Source: Herpetosiphonaceae bacterium
Lineage (GTDB): Bacteria > Chloroflexota > Chloroflexia > Chloroflexales > Kallotenuaceae
Direction of reading: 5' to 3'
NCBI GenBank assembly: GCA_013821605.1
Contig: JACDGP010000001.1
Location: 82,491 to 146,490, forward strand
Length of the DNA: 64,000 bases
Shown here one piece after another: positions 1 through 9,764 of this stretch. The notes under the pieces are model-generated. The model had not been told where the DNA came from, searched no databases, and saw only the letters and a program-made list of their open reading frames with translations. The translations under genes were made by a program, and so were the position numbers. The stretch's first letter is position 1. Each line of letters starts with the position of its first letter.

Positions 1-73
1 GGTTGATGCCTTTTTGGATACCCTGGTACGCATCTGGTTGAAAAACGACGCGCCGAGTCAGCGCTTTTGGCAT
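1..73 (-). CDS. N-terminal fragment of a GroEL/Cpn60-like chaperonin, running off the window edge
   Basis: Reverse strand from ATG at 73 reads MPKALTRRVVFQPDAYQGIQKGIN, resembling the N-terminus of GroEL-like proteins. Not in the ORF track because it is truncated. Confidence 0.45.
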   Translation of the reverse strand, partial: MPKALTRRVVFQPDAYQGIQKGIN

Positions 74-159
74 GATCTATCACCTTCTAAAAAGCAGTAA
101 ACAATTTGCAGCCCACCATAAAGCGCGACTCGTCTGTCATTGGTTGGATAATTGCTGAG

Positions 160-1023
160 CTATCGCCCGCCCATACCCGTCAGCGTGATCCCGGCGATAA
201 TGCGCCGCTGGAAGATCGCGTACATGATCAGCGGCGGCGTTGTTGCGACGGCTGCAGCTGCCATCGTAATGCCATGCTGCACATAGTTCCCGTTGCTCAA
301 GATTTGGAGACCGACCGGTAGCGTCAACCGAGTACGATCGCTCAGAATAATCAGTGGCCAAAACAGATCGTTCCAATTTCCAAGAAATGTAAAGATGCCT
401 AGTGCCACCATTGCCGACGACACAAGTGGCAGGCAGATCTGCCAATAGATGCGGAACCGTCCTGCTCCGTCAACGATCGCCGCTTCTTCCAATTCTTTCG
501 GCAGACTCATGAAGTGCTGCCGAAGGAGGAAGACGCCGAAGACATTCGCACCGTTGAGCCAGATCAGCCCGTTGTAACTGTCGAGCCAGTGGAGGTTGCG
601 CATCAGCAGGAAATTCGGGATGAACGTCACAGCACCCGGGATCATAAGGCTGGTGAGCAGTAGAAAAAAGATTGCATTCCGGCCTGGGAATTGCAGCCGC
701 GCATATGCATACGCTGTTAGCGAACAAATAAAGAGCACTAGCGCCGTGACGGTCGACGCCACGAGGACGCTGTTGATCAGCCAGCGGAAGACCGGCAGCG
801 TTGGATCGCTAAAGATTCGCTGGAAGTTACCAATCGTTGGATGGGGTGGAATCCAGTGGATTGGCCAGAGTAGCGTCTCCGACTCCGGCGTGAAGCCTTG
901 CGAGTACATATAGACGATCGGTCCGAGCGTCAGGAGCGCACCGACAACCAGACCAATGTACAAGAGTATGGTTCCCACTGAGACGCGCGGATTATCCCGC
1001 AGTTGACGTGCTGAAGCGGCCAT
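160..1023 (-). CDS. araQ: Carbohydrate ABC transporter permease, MalG/AraQ type
   Basis: 287 aa, multiple TM segments, EAA-type loop (EELEEAAIVDGAGRFRIYWQICLPL). Confidence 0.8.
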   Translation of the reverse strand: MAASARQLRDNPRVSVGTILLYIGLVVGALLTLGPIVYMYSQGFTPESETLLWPIHWIPPHPTIGNFQRIFSDPTLPVFRWLINSVLVASTVTALVLFICSLTAYAYARLQFPGRNAIFFLLLTSLMIPGAVTFIPNFLLMRNLHWLDSYNGLIWLNGANVFGVFLLRQHFMSLPKELEEAAIVDGAGRFRIYWQICLPLVSSAMVALGIFTFLGNWNDLFWPLIILSDRTRLTLPVGLQILSNGNYVQHGITMAAAAVATTPPLIMYAIFQRRIIAGITLTGMGGR

Positions 1024-1036
1024 TGAATACCTCCTG

Positions 1037-1969
1037 TTAGTCGCCGTTGTCGCGTAATAGCCGGAATTGAACGAGCGTGACTACTATCATGATCAACGCG
1101 AGGCAGACGGCCATAGCGGAGGCATACCCGATCCGGAAGAAGGACCATGCCTGTTGGTATAGGTACAGAAGTACCGTTTTAGACTCGTTGCCCGGACCGC
1201 CCTGCGTCATGATTAGCGGCTGCCCAAACACCTGCATCTGACCGATGAACTGTGTCACTGCGACAAACAGCAGGGTCGGTCTGAGTAATGGTACCGTGAT
1301 GCGGAAAAATGCTTGGCGCGACCCGGCACCATCGATCTTGGCGGCCTCGTAGAGCGACTCGGGAATACTATTCAATCCGGCCAGAAATACCAGCATCGGA
1401 CCGCCAAACGTCCACCACACCGTTGCGAACGAGATCGATGGCAACACGAGATGGGCGTTGCCCAGCCAGATGAAACGCGGTCCATTTAGCACGTCGGTGA
1501 TGTAGTAATTGATAAGACCCCGTTGCGGCTCGAAGACACGCTGCATCACCAGTGCCATCGCCGACACGGAGAGGATCACCGGGGCGTAAAAGATCGTCCG
1601 GAAGAAATTGCGGCCGAAGATGTTTTGCTTGACGGCCGACGCGGCGCCAAGGGACACAATGATCGAGAGCGCCATCGTCATGATCGCAAAATAAACGGTG
1701 TTGCGCAGTGTCAGCCACCAGAGCGGGTCATGCATCAGCTTGGTGTAGTTATCTAGTCCGATCCACTTCTGGGTCGTGGCCATGATTTTCCAATCGTACA
1801 GGCTCATCCGCAGACCGGAGAGGATTGGGTAAAGCAGGAAGACCGCGAAGAAGATCAGGTGCGGCAAGATGAACAAATAATTCGGGAGCTGCGAGCGCAA
1901 CTCTTGTGCACGACGCGAAGGTGCGAGTTGCGTTTGTGCTCCCGATCGCGCTTGCGTAGTCGTAGCCAT
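1037..1969 (-). CDS. araP: Carbohydrate ABC transporter permease, MalF/AraP type
   Basis: Multiple TM segments, EAA loop ([28 protein letters not shown]). Start set at [10 protein letters not shown], after a likely RBS. Confidence 0.8.
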   Translation of the reverse strand: MATTTQARSGAQTQLAPSRRAQELRSQLPNYLFILPHLIFFAVFLLYPILSGLRMSLYDWKIMATTQKWIGLDNYTKLMHDPLWWLTLRNTVYFAIMTMALSIIVSLGAASAVKQNIFGRNFFRTIFYAPVILSVSAMALVMQRVFEPQRGLINYYITDVLNGPRFIWLGNAHLVLPSISFATVWWTFGGPMLVFLAGLNSIPESLYEAAKIDGAGSRQAFFRITVPLLRPTLLFVAVTQFIGQMQVFGQPLIMTQGGPGNESKTVLLYLYQQAWSFFRIGYASAMAVCLALIMIVVTLVQFRLLRDNGD

Positions 1970-2027
1970 CTCTATTCTCCTTGAGATCGGTACATGCGGT
2001 GCCCGGCACCGCATGTACGCCTAACCT

Positions 2028-3557
2028 CTATCCGCGGTCGAGGATCGCCTGGACTGCCTTGCTCGCGTCCTGCATCGCCTGTGGTGCAGGTGTGGTATTC
2101 GACAGGATAGCACTGAAAGCGGTCTCGTAAGTTGTCACGATCTCGTTGATCGCCTTGTGCGTCTGCCCTGGCCGCCCGATCGCCTTGAACTGATTCGCAG
2201 CGACCGTGACCGACTGAATACTAGTGACCGCCGGCTTAGCCTGAACCGAGAGCCGCGCCGGCACCTGGCCCGAGGTCGCCCACGTTTCACCGTTGTTAGA
2301 GAGGTACACAATCAGATCCTTAGCTGCGGCGAGCCCCGGATCCTTCACACCGGCAGGTATCACGAACTGGTGCGAGTCGAACCTGACTACCTGCTTGCCA
2401 TCGGGCGCATAGGAGTTCAGGAACGATGGGAGTACCTTGATTTCGGGATTATCTTTGAAGAAATTGAGGTTCCAGGTACCATCCCACATCAAGGCGATGG
2501 AGTTGCTTTTCATCAGATCGCCAGGACCGGCAACACCGGGAACCGCCGGCGGTACTACATGGTGCTTGGTGATGAGATCCTGCCAGTATTGCATGGCGGC
2601 AATGGATTTTGGATCGTCCAGCAGCGACTTCTTAGCATCATCGCTGAAGATCCCGCCACCGAACTGCCAGATCGTAGACATGGGCGTGTAACGTTGCCAT
2701 GAGCTGTGGGTCGCCCAGACCTTGACCTTGTCTGGATTGAACCCGCTCTCGTTGGGGTGCTTGCCCTTGTCGTCGACCACGATCTTTTGAGCCCAGGGAA
2801 TAAAGTCGGTACCATTCTTGGGTAGATTCTTCGGGTCGAGTCCGGCGTCCGTGATTACCTTCGTGTTGACCCAGTTCAGCCAACCGTGATTATCAAACGG
2901 CACGGACGCCGTCTTGTTGTCGAAGGTGACCGCCGAGATCAGGGCTGGATTGAAGTCATTCTTTGGGACCAGCCCTCCCGAGTAGAAGATATCCTCGGCG
3001 GGTTGCAGAATACTCTGGTCCACAAACTGCTTCATCGCCCAGCTGTGCATGATCACCATATCGGGTGGCGTGCCGGCTGCCGTCGCAGTGGGTAGCTTCT
3101 GGTAAAAGACGCCCCAATCATAGGTCTCTGATCTCAGGGCGATATCGGGCTTGGTCGCAGCATAGGTCTGCAGCATCTTGACCATCGTAGCGCCGTCTGC
3201 ACCCCCGAGACCATGCCAGAAGACCAGCTTTTGGGTACCCTTACCGATCTGAGCCACGCCTACTGTTGGCTCTGGCGTGGGAGCTGCAGCCGTTGCTGCG
3301 CCACCTGCGGCCGTAGTTGCAGTCGCTGCACCGGCTACAGCAGCTGACGTCACTGTCTCCGCTGCTAATCCGCCGGTGGTCGCATTTGCGGCAGTTGTTC
3401 CGCCTGTAGCAGCGGTTGCACCCGCAGATGCACCACCGTTCGATGTGCCTGCACCGCAAGCGGCGAGCGTAAGGCCTACAGCGCCGAGGCCGACGCGTTT
3501 GAGAACGTCACGACGAGAAACGACGGACTTCGGGTTGCGTTCGGGATCTTTGGGCAT
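2028..3557 (-). CDS. araN: Sugar ABC transporter substrate-binding lipoprotein, AraN-like, with Tat-type signal (SRRDVLK...LAAC)
   Basis: 509 aa, twin-Arg plus lipobox, Ala/Thr/Gly-rich linker, then an extracellular solute-binding protein fold (FWHGLGGADGATM...). Adjacent to two permeases. Confidence 0.8.
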   Translation of the reverse strand: MPKDPERNPKSVVSRRDVLKRVGLGAVGLTLAACGAGTSNGGASAGATAATGGTTAANATTGGLAAETVTSAAVAGAATATTAAGGAATAAAPTPEPTVGVAQIGKGTQKLVFWHGLGGADGATMVKMLQTYAATKPDIALRSETYDWGVFYQKLPTATAAGTPPDMVIMHSWAMKQFVDQSILQPAEDIFYSGGLVPKNDFNPALISAVTFDNKTASVPFDNHGWLNWVNTKVITDAGLDPKNLPKNGTDFIPWAQKIVVDDKGKHPNESGFNPDKVKVWATHSSWQRYTPMSTIWQFGGGIFSDDAKKSLLDDPKSIAAMQYWQDLITKHHVVPPAVPGVAGPGDLMKSNSIALMWDGTWNLNFFKDNPEIKVLPSFLNSYAPDGKQVVRFDSHQFVIPAGVKDPGLAAAKDLIVYLSNNGETWATSGQVPARLSVQAKPAVTSIQSVTVAANQFKAIGRPGQTHKAINEIVTTYETAFSAILSNTTPAPQAMQDASKAVQAILDRG

Positions 3558-3758
3558 TGTCTTTCTCCTGATGGCTCGGCCAACGTTGGCCGATAGACTG
3601 CATCCCTAGGAAATCTGTTGTGATGACTCCTGATAACCAACACGATAGGTTACCCGCGCTCGAAAACTGCCTGGCATTCTCCTTCCGTGCCGTACAAGCG
3701 TAACATGCGCTGCAAGGCACTGCAAATGGGGCTATATGAGCTGCGGGCCGCATCGGTT

Positions 3759-3775
3759 CGTACCGAAACGGTACG
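3759..3775. promoter_or_regulatory. Candidate operator: perfect inverted repeat CGTACCG-AAA-CGGTACG
   Basis: 7-bp arms, 3-bp spacer, between the lacI-type stop and the araN-like start. Confidence 0.4.
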
Positions 3776-3807
3776 CAAGGAGTGTGCTATGTTAGGCATC
3801 TTCCGGT

Positions 3808-4896
3808 TTAGCTTTCTCCCGATCTGTCCGGTACCACACTAGCTAACTGCTTCGTTCGTGGTGGAGCACATGATTGCCGAGGCGCGAGATAGCCAATGAG
3901 CACGGTCTTAGCGGGTGCCCGACTACTCCCGGATAGCAGATCGTGTAGAAGAGCCACAGCTGTCTCGCCCAATTTATATTTGGGCACGTGGAAGGTTGTC
4001 AGGGGGGGCGAGCTGTATGCGCTTTCAGCAACATCGTCGATCGCCACAATCGAGATATCATCTGGAATCCGCAGACCCACCTCTTTGATCGCCTCCATTG
4101 CGCCAAACGCGGTTTGATCGCTCACTGCAAACACGGCTGTTGGGCGTTCTTGCAGGGCTAGCAACTCGTGCATCTGGACGTAACCTTTTTTCGGATGGCT
4201 GACGCTCGGACGTGGTTGCAACGCCCCATCAATGCCCAGCCCATGTTCGATTAGCGCAACGTTGTGCCCGCGCATCCGGTCACATAGGCTACTATATTTC
4301 TGAGGCCCAGGTAGGGCACCAATTCGCCGGTGGCCTAGCTCGATCAGATGGTTGGTTACCGTTAGACCTGCGGTAAAATTGTCAGCAGTAACTGCGTGTA
4401 CGGGCTCGCTGAGGTAGTTTTCGACGAGCACGACGGCACGCGCGCGCCCGGCAATCTGCCGGATCACATCAGCTGTCAAGTCGCCGTCATTCGCGACAAT
4501 CAGTCCATCGACATCGCGACCCATCAACTCGCGGATATCGCTGCTCGGGTCAACGCCTGGGCGGTAGCGGTGCAGTAATAATCTGTAGCCGAGCCGGTCC
4601 GCAGCATCCTCGATCCCGGCAATGATGCGCATGTAAAAGCCATCGTTGTAGACCGGTACTGCAAGCGACTCCATCAAGAGCCCGAGTACTTTCTTTTCCG
4701 AGGCTGTGCTTAGACGTCCGCCGGGGACATAACCCAGCTCATGCATCGCGGCAACCACGCGCGCGCGCTTGTCTGGACCAACGCCACGGCGGTCGTTCAC
4801 CACCAATGAAACGGCCGAAAGCGAGACGCCGGCTAACGCGGCTACATCACGCATGTTCGGGAAGATCGTGGTGCTCGCTTTGTCGCGCGGGGTCAC
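3808..4896 (-). CDS. LacI-family transcriptional regulator
   Basis: N-terminal HTH MRDVAALAGVSLSAVSLVVNDRRGVG and periplasmic-binding-type effector domain. Confidence 0.9.
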   Translation of the reverse strand: MTPRDKASTTIFPNMRDVAALAGVSLSAVSLVVNDRRGVGPDKRARVVAAMHELGYVPGGRLSTASEKKVLGLLMESLAVPVYNDGFYMRIIAGIEDAADRLGYRLLLHRYRPGVDPSSDIRELMGRDVDGLIVANDGDLTADVIRQIAGRARAVVLVENYLSEPVHAVTADNFTAGLTVTNHLIELGHRRIGALPGPQKYSSLCDRMRGHNVALIEHGLGIDGALQPRPSVSHPKKGYVQMHELLALQERPTAVFAVSDQTAFGAMEAIKEVGLRIPDDISIVAIDDVAESAYSSPPLTTFHVPKYKLGETAVALLHDLLSGSSRAPAKTVLIGYLAPRQSCAPPRTKQLASVVPDRSGES

Positions 4897-5201
4897 TATT
4901 CAGCTTTCCCGTCGTTTGAGATTGCGAAGGCGGGGTAATCGTCGGATGATTGCGCCCTTGATAGTATACGCCATAGTATACCCCTCAGTATCAACCGAAG
5001 TCTGCTATAGAAGAGCCGATAACACAAACTATATCGAAACATTTTACTCGCATGTCTTGATTGTTGTCAAGAGGTGATCTTGTACAGCAGATTGGCGTCC
5101 CAATACGTAGGCAGAATGACAAGGTTATTCAGCTCAGACTCCGCGCTGCTTTTAGGAAATAAGGGCGAAACAAAGCTGGACAACAACTAAAATTGCCGGG
5201 A

Positions 5202-5240
5202 TTGACAAAGAACAAGTTTGATGATACTGTCGGAACCGAC
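5202..5240 (+). promoter_or_regulatory. Candidate promoter/operator for the GH51-ara operon
   Basis: TTGACA at 5202-5207, weak -10-like region at 5223-5230, overlapped by palindrome GTCGG-AA-CCGAC at 5229-5240, upstream of the start at 5368. Confidence 0.4.
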
Positions 5241-5367
5241 TTGAGAAGACTGCATTCGTTTAGTCGACGAACATGACGTGGGCAGTGGCAGGTCGAAGAC
5301 GAGGCGTCGTCGGCCAAGGTTGGACTACAGCCTAACACTTTCGAAGCGGAAAGGATGGGATGGAACG

Positions 5368-6894
5368 ATGACGCAAGATACAACATTTATTATCAGAGCC
5401 GATGCCCCAATCGGCACGATTTCCCCCCGTCTGTATGGCCATTTTGCAGAGCACCTAGGCCGCTGTTGCTACGAGGGCTTGTGGGTTGGCACCAGTGAGA
5501 CGAATATCCCTCACGAGGCAGGTTTCAGGAGTGATGTACTGGGTGCGCTACGCGCGCTGCCGGTTCCGATGCTGCGCTGGCCAGGTGGCTGTTATGCCGA
5601 CCATTATCATTGGAGAGATGGTATTGGTCCGGCCTCCGACCGTATGGTGCGCCTTGGCATGTCGTGTGATCTGCAGGTGGAAGACGATAATAGCCTAGGC
5701 ACGCATGAATTCTTGCACCTGTGCCAAATGCTGGGTGCCGAGCCGTATCTGGCCGGGAATGTTGGCAGTGGTACCGTACAAGAGTTGTGCGACTGGCTCG
5801 AATACTGCAATAGCACGGTTCGGACGAAGTTGGCGCGTGAGCGGGCTGCGAACGGCTCGTCTGAGCCTTTCGGTGTGCGGCTCTGGGGTGTCGGCAACGA
5901 GAATTGGGGCTGCGGCGGTAACTTTGATGCCGTAACTTACGCTCTCGAATACCGACGCTATGCCACGATGATGCGCCATGTCGATCCAACCGTTGAGCTT
6001 GTCGCTTGCGGGCTGGAAGAGCCGCGGATGTTTGCGAACGGCTTCGACTCGTCCTGGAACGCCAAGCTGCTTAACACACTAGGCCGCCACATCAACCTCG
6101 TTGATCACCTGTCGATCCATACGTACTGGGTTGATGGTGGCCCTCAAACTGAGTTCAGCGAAGACGAATACTACCGGCTGCTGGACGAAGCGGAGGCCAT
6201 GGAGCAAAACGTCGTGCGTACGGCGGCGACGATCAAAGAAGCTACAGGTGGGCGCCACCGCATTGGTATCGCTCTAGATGAGTGGGGCGTCTGGCACCCA
6301 GAAGCGCGCCCATGGGGTCCACGCGGCACAGCAGTATGCCAATCGCCGGTAACGTATGAACAAGCCAATACCTTGCGTGACGCGCTGGCGGCGGGCATCG
6401 CATTGGAAGGCTTTCATCGCCAATGTAATGTGCTAACTCTGGCTAATCTGGCTCAGATCGTCAATGTCTTACAAGCGGTGGTCATGACCGAAGGCCCGCA
6501 TATGTGGCTCACACCCACCTACCACGCTCTGCGATTACACCAGCCCCATCTGGGAGCCACTGCCTTGCCAGTTGACGTGACGCAAGGCAGCAGTTTGGCG
6601 AGTGGCACGAGGGCCGTCAGTGCTACGGCTTCGCATAGTGATTCCGGCTTGGCGGTAACATTGATCAATCGCCATTGGGACCAGCCAGCGACTGTGCGTA
6701 TCGCAGGTACTGGGAGCACCGGCAAAGCCAGCGGCCAATTATTGGCTGCTGATAGCCCGCGAGCGAGCAACAGTCTTCACCAGCCGGATCGCGTAGCTCC
6801 GGTTGCGCTTGATGTGCAGGGCGATGGGCATGACTATCGAGTCGAACTTCCGCCCCACTCGCTCGCGACGATCACTTTCCAGCTTTCGCGCTAG
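5368..6894 (+). CDS. abfA: Alpha-L-arabinofuranosidase, GH51
   Basis: GH51 acid/base motif WGVGNENWGCGGN and nucleophile region LDEWGVW. No signal peptide. Start refined to ATG 5368. Confidence 0.92.
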   Translation: MTQDTTFIIRADAPIGTISPRLYGHFAEHLGRCCYEGLWVGTSETNIPHEAGFRSDVLGALRALPVPMLRWPGGCYADHYHWRDGIGPASDRMVRLGMSCDLQVEDDNSLGTHEFLHLCQMLGAEPYLAGNVGSGTVQELCDWLEYCNSTVRTKLARERAANGSSEPFGVRLWGVGNENWGCGGNFDAVTYALEYRRYATMMRHVDPTVELVACGLEEPRMFANGFDSSWNAKLLNTLGRHINLVDHLSIHTYWVDGGPQTEFSEDEYYRLLDEAEAMEQNVVRTAATIKEATGGRHRIGIALDEWGVWHPEARPWGPRGTAVCQSPVTYEQANTLRDALAAGIALEGFHRQCNVLTLANLAQIVNVLQAVVMTEGPHMWLTPTYHALRLHQPHLGATALPVDVTQGSSLASGTRAVSATASHSDSGLAVTLINRHWDQPATVRIAGTGSTGKASGQLLAADSPRASNSLHQPDRVAPVALDVQGDGHDYRVELPPHSLATITFQLSR

Positions 6895-6964
6895 CGCCGC
6901 ATCCTGCCGGCGCTTGTTGAAGAGTACGCCGGCAGCTGTTTTTACGGAACGTGGGACATTGTCT

Positions 6965-8707
6965 ATGGCAGACTATCAACACCTAAACAGCGCCGAAGCA
7001 GCGGTCAAGCAGGCCGAGCAGGTGGAACGGCAAGCCACTGTGCATGTCGATTGCGGTGACTGGTGTGGGTCGGTGGAGCGCATCTGGACCAGCCTAGGCT
7101 ATGACGAGCTAAACTGGACCTACACGCCGACCGGCAAACGCGCACTCAAAACGATCGGCGCATTTGCCGAACATCCCTATTATGTACGTCCTCACTATAT
7201 CTTCATGAGTGGCATCGGTTGGTCACTCCCACATTGGGGTGCGGGCAACGTCTATCATGAGGATGCAACGGGTACCCCATTTTACGACTTCGCGATTGCC
7301 GATCAAGTGTATGATGCCATCGTCAATGCTGGCCACCGTCCACTGGTCGAGCTTGCCTTTACACCGCGGACGCTCGTCCCCTCGGAGGCGCAATTCCCTT
7401 TTGAGCCCAGCCCTACGCAGTGGAGCACCTATGAGGCCGGTCTATGGTCGTTTCCCCCGGCCGACTATGCCAAGTGGGGTGATCTCGTGCATGCGTTGGT
7501 GCAGCACTGTGTGGAGCGCTACGGGCTAGACGAGGTACAGCACTGGTTATGGGAATTGTGGAATGAACCCGACATATTTTATTGGCGTGGTACGGCCGAA
7601 CAATATTATGCGCTGTATGATGTAACTGCAGGTGCGGTCAAGTCGGCCTTCGCGGACGCTAAGGTTGGTGGTCCTGCCACCACTGGCGATCTAGCGCGCA
7701 ATGGCCCGACCTTTCTACGCGGCTTTTTGCGGCACTGTGCCGAGGCGCGGACGCCGCTCGACTTTGTCTCGTTTCATACCAAGGGTGCCTACTTCACCCC
7801 CTGGCGTGTCTATGGTCCGCTGGGCGGTCCCGCACCCACTCCTCAGTCGCCCTCGATGCTGAAGATGTTACGGGAGGTTCGCGAGGGATTGCGGGCTGTC
7901 GGGGAACATCAGGAGTTCCGCGATCTGCCCTGCATCGTCGATGAGTGCGATGCGTCTGTACCCGCGCATTGGGGTATCTATGACAATGCGAACTTTGCCT
8001 ACCGCAACACCGAATATTACGCCGTCTTCCAATGCAAACTCATGAAGAAGCTGCTAGACCTGAACAACGTGAGTGAGGCACACGTGGCGCAGGCCACAAC
8101 CTGGAGCTTCTACTTCGAGGGCGAGCGCTTTTTCGAAGGGACACGCAGTCTCTTCACTGCCGGCGCGATTGAGAAGCCTGTACTCAACGCCTACCGGCTC
8201 CTCGCACGCCTGGGTGATACACGTCTCCGGGTTGAGTCTAGCGCAGCCTGGCCACTAGAACGCCTTGACGATGGTGACGCCGGTATGCCGGAGGAGGTGG
8301 ACGCACTGGCTACCTTCAGCGGGCGCGATAGCGTGGCGATTCTTGTGTGGCGTCATGCGGATGACCAACATCTGACGGACCAAACTGAGATCGACGTTGC
8401 ACTACGGATTGAACGGCTCCCGTTCGAGGGAAACTCCGTCCACATCCGCCATTGGCGCATCGATGGACAGCATAGCAACAGCTATAGTGCGTGGCAGGCT
8501 GCCGGCGCTCCGCAAGATCCATCGCCGGGCCAGTTGCATGCGATCCGAGAGCGGCAAGGGCTTGAGTTGTATGAGCCTGATCGTGTGGAGCCGCTGCGTG
8601 ATGGCAGTCTGGTATTGCATGTCCGGCTGCCGCTACCCAGCGTTGCCTTGATCGAGCTCCATGCCGCTGTTAGGCCACCAGAGCAGGGGGGAAGCGCGAT
8701 TGCGTAA
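6965..8707 (+). CDS. GH39-family glycosidase (xylan 1,4-beta-xylosidase-like)
   Basis: HWLWELWNEPDIFYWRGT motif and overall GH39-type architecture. Start refined to ATG 6965 (MADYQHLN). Confidence 0.8.
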   Translation: MADYQHLNSAEAAVKQAEQVERQATVHVDCGDWCGSVERIWTSLGYDELNWTYTPTGKRALKTIGAFAEHPYYVRPHYIFMSGIGWSLPHWGAGNVYHEDATGTPFYDFAIADQVYDAIVNAGHRPLVELAFTPRTLVPSEAQFPFEPSPTQWSTYEAGLWSFPPADYAKWGDLVHALVQHCVERYGLDEVQHWLWELWNEPDIFYWRGTAEQYYALYDVTAGAVKSAFADAKVGGPATTGDLARNGPTFLRGFLRHCAEARTPLDFVSFHTKGAYFTPWRVYGPLGGPAPTPQSPSMLKMLREVREGLRAVGEHQEFRDLPCIVDECDASVPAHWGIYDNANFAYRNTEYYAVFQCKLMKKLLDLNNVSEAHVAQATTWSFYFEGERFFEGTRSLFTAGAIEKPVLNAYRLLARLGDTRLRVESSAAWPLERLDDGDAGMPEEVDALATFSGRDSVAILVWRHADDQHLTDQTEIDVALRIERLPFEGNSVHIRHWRIDGQHSNSYSAWQAAGAPQDPSPGQLHAIRERQGLELYEPDRVEPLRDGSLVLHVRLPLPSVALIELHAAVRPPEQGGSAIA

Positions 8708-9728
8708 GCTACGTCTGATCATCGTGGGCCTGCTTGGCGTGCTTTGTCTGACAGGTATTGGTCTGTACACCTACGGCCGGGCGCGTCCAGCGGCGCCTGC
8801 CGCTCCAGGTAATGTGCAGGCCCACGATCCGAGCATGATTAAGCAAGGCCATACCTACTATGTCTTCGCGACCGGCGGCACCATTCAGATCCGCAAATCG
8901 ACCAATCTCGTTAGTTGGGAACTGGCGGGCACGGTCTTTGACAGGATTCCGGACTGGATCACCAAGGCCGTCGGCACTATTCCTGATCTGTGGGCACCGG
9001 ATATCTCCTATTTCAATGGTAAATACCATCTATATTATGCCGGCTCACACTTCGGCACGAACAACTCCGTGATCGGCCTGGCCACCAATACCACGCTTGA
9101 TCCGGGAAGCCGGGACTATCACTGGGTCGATGAGGGGATGGTAATCGACTCGCTCCCGGCCAGCGATAATTGGAACGCGATCGATCCCAACCTATCGTTT
9201 GATAGTACCGGTGTCCCCTGGCTGGCATGGGGCTCGTTTTGGAGCGGGATCAAGATGCGCCGCCTCGACCTCAACACGGGCAAACTATCAACTGTTGACC
9301 AGAAGCTGTATGCACTGGCCTCGCGGGGTGGGGGCGCGATCGAGGCTCCGGCCATTCTCGCTCACGACGGCTACTATTATCTGTTTGTCTCATTCGACAG
9401 GTGTTGTGCAGGCGCGAATAGCACCTACCGTATTATGGTCGGTCGATCCACCACGATTACGGGGCCGTACCTCGACTCGACAGGGACGTCAATGCTATCG
9501 GGCGGCGGTGATCAACTCCTGGCAAGCTATGACAATGTGCATGGGCCGGGAGGCCAGTCCGTGTACGTTGACGGTCAGACGACCTGGCTCGTGCATCACT
9601 ACTATGATGCGCTGGCCAACGGCGCGATCACGTTGCAGATTAGAAAGCTGACCTGGACGAATGAGCACTGGCCGCACGTCGCTGCGCCCTACAAGCCGAG
9701 TCCCGGCATCTTCGGCTTTTTCTTATAA
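8661..9728 (+). CDS. Arabinan endo-1,5-alpha-L-arabinosidase-like protein, GH43, N-terminal signal anchor
   Basis: AHDPSMIKQGHTYYVFATG, LWAPDISYFNGKYHLYYAGS, AIDPNLSFDSTG, IEAPAIL. Alternative TTG start at 8700 behind AGGGGGGA. Confidence 0.85.
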   Translation: MPLLGHQSRGEARLRKLRLIIVGLLGVLCLTGIGLYTYGRARPAAPAAPGNVQAHDPSMIKQGHTYYVFATGGTIQIRKSTNLVSWELAGTVFDRIPDWITKAVGTIPDLWAPDISYFNGKYHLYYAGSHFGTNNSVIGLATNTTLDPGSRDYHWVDEGMVIDSLPASDNWNAIDPNLSFDSTGVPWLAWGSFWSGIKMRRLDLNTGKLSTVDQKLYALASRGGGAIEAPAILAHDGYYYLFVSFDRCCAGANSTYRIMVGRSTTITGPYLDSTGTSMLSGGGDQLLASYDNVHGPGGQSVYVDGQTTWLVHHYYDALANGAITLQIRKLTWTNEHWPHVAAPYKPSPGIFGFFL

Positions 9729-9764
9729 CAAGGAAGGAATGCTGCATGGCAAGCAGGCCCGGTC

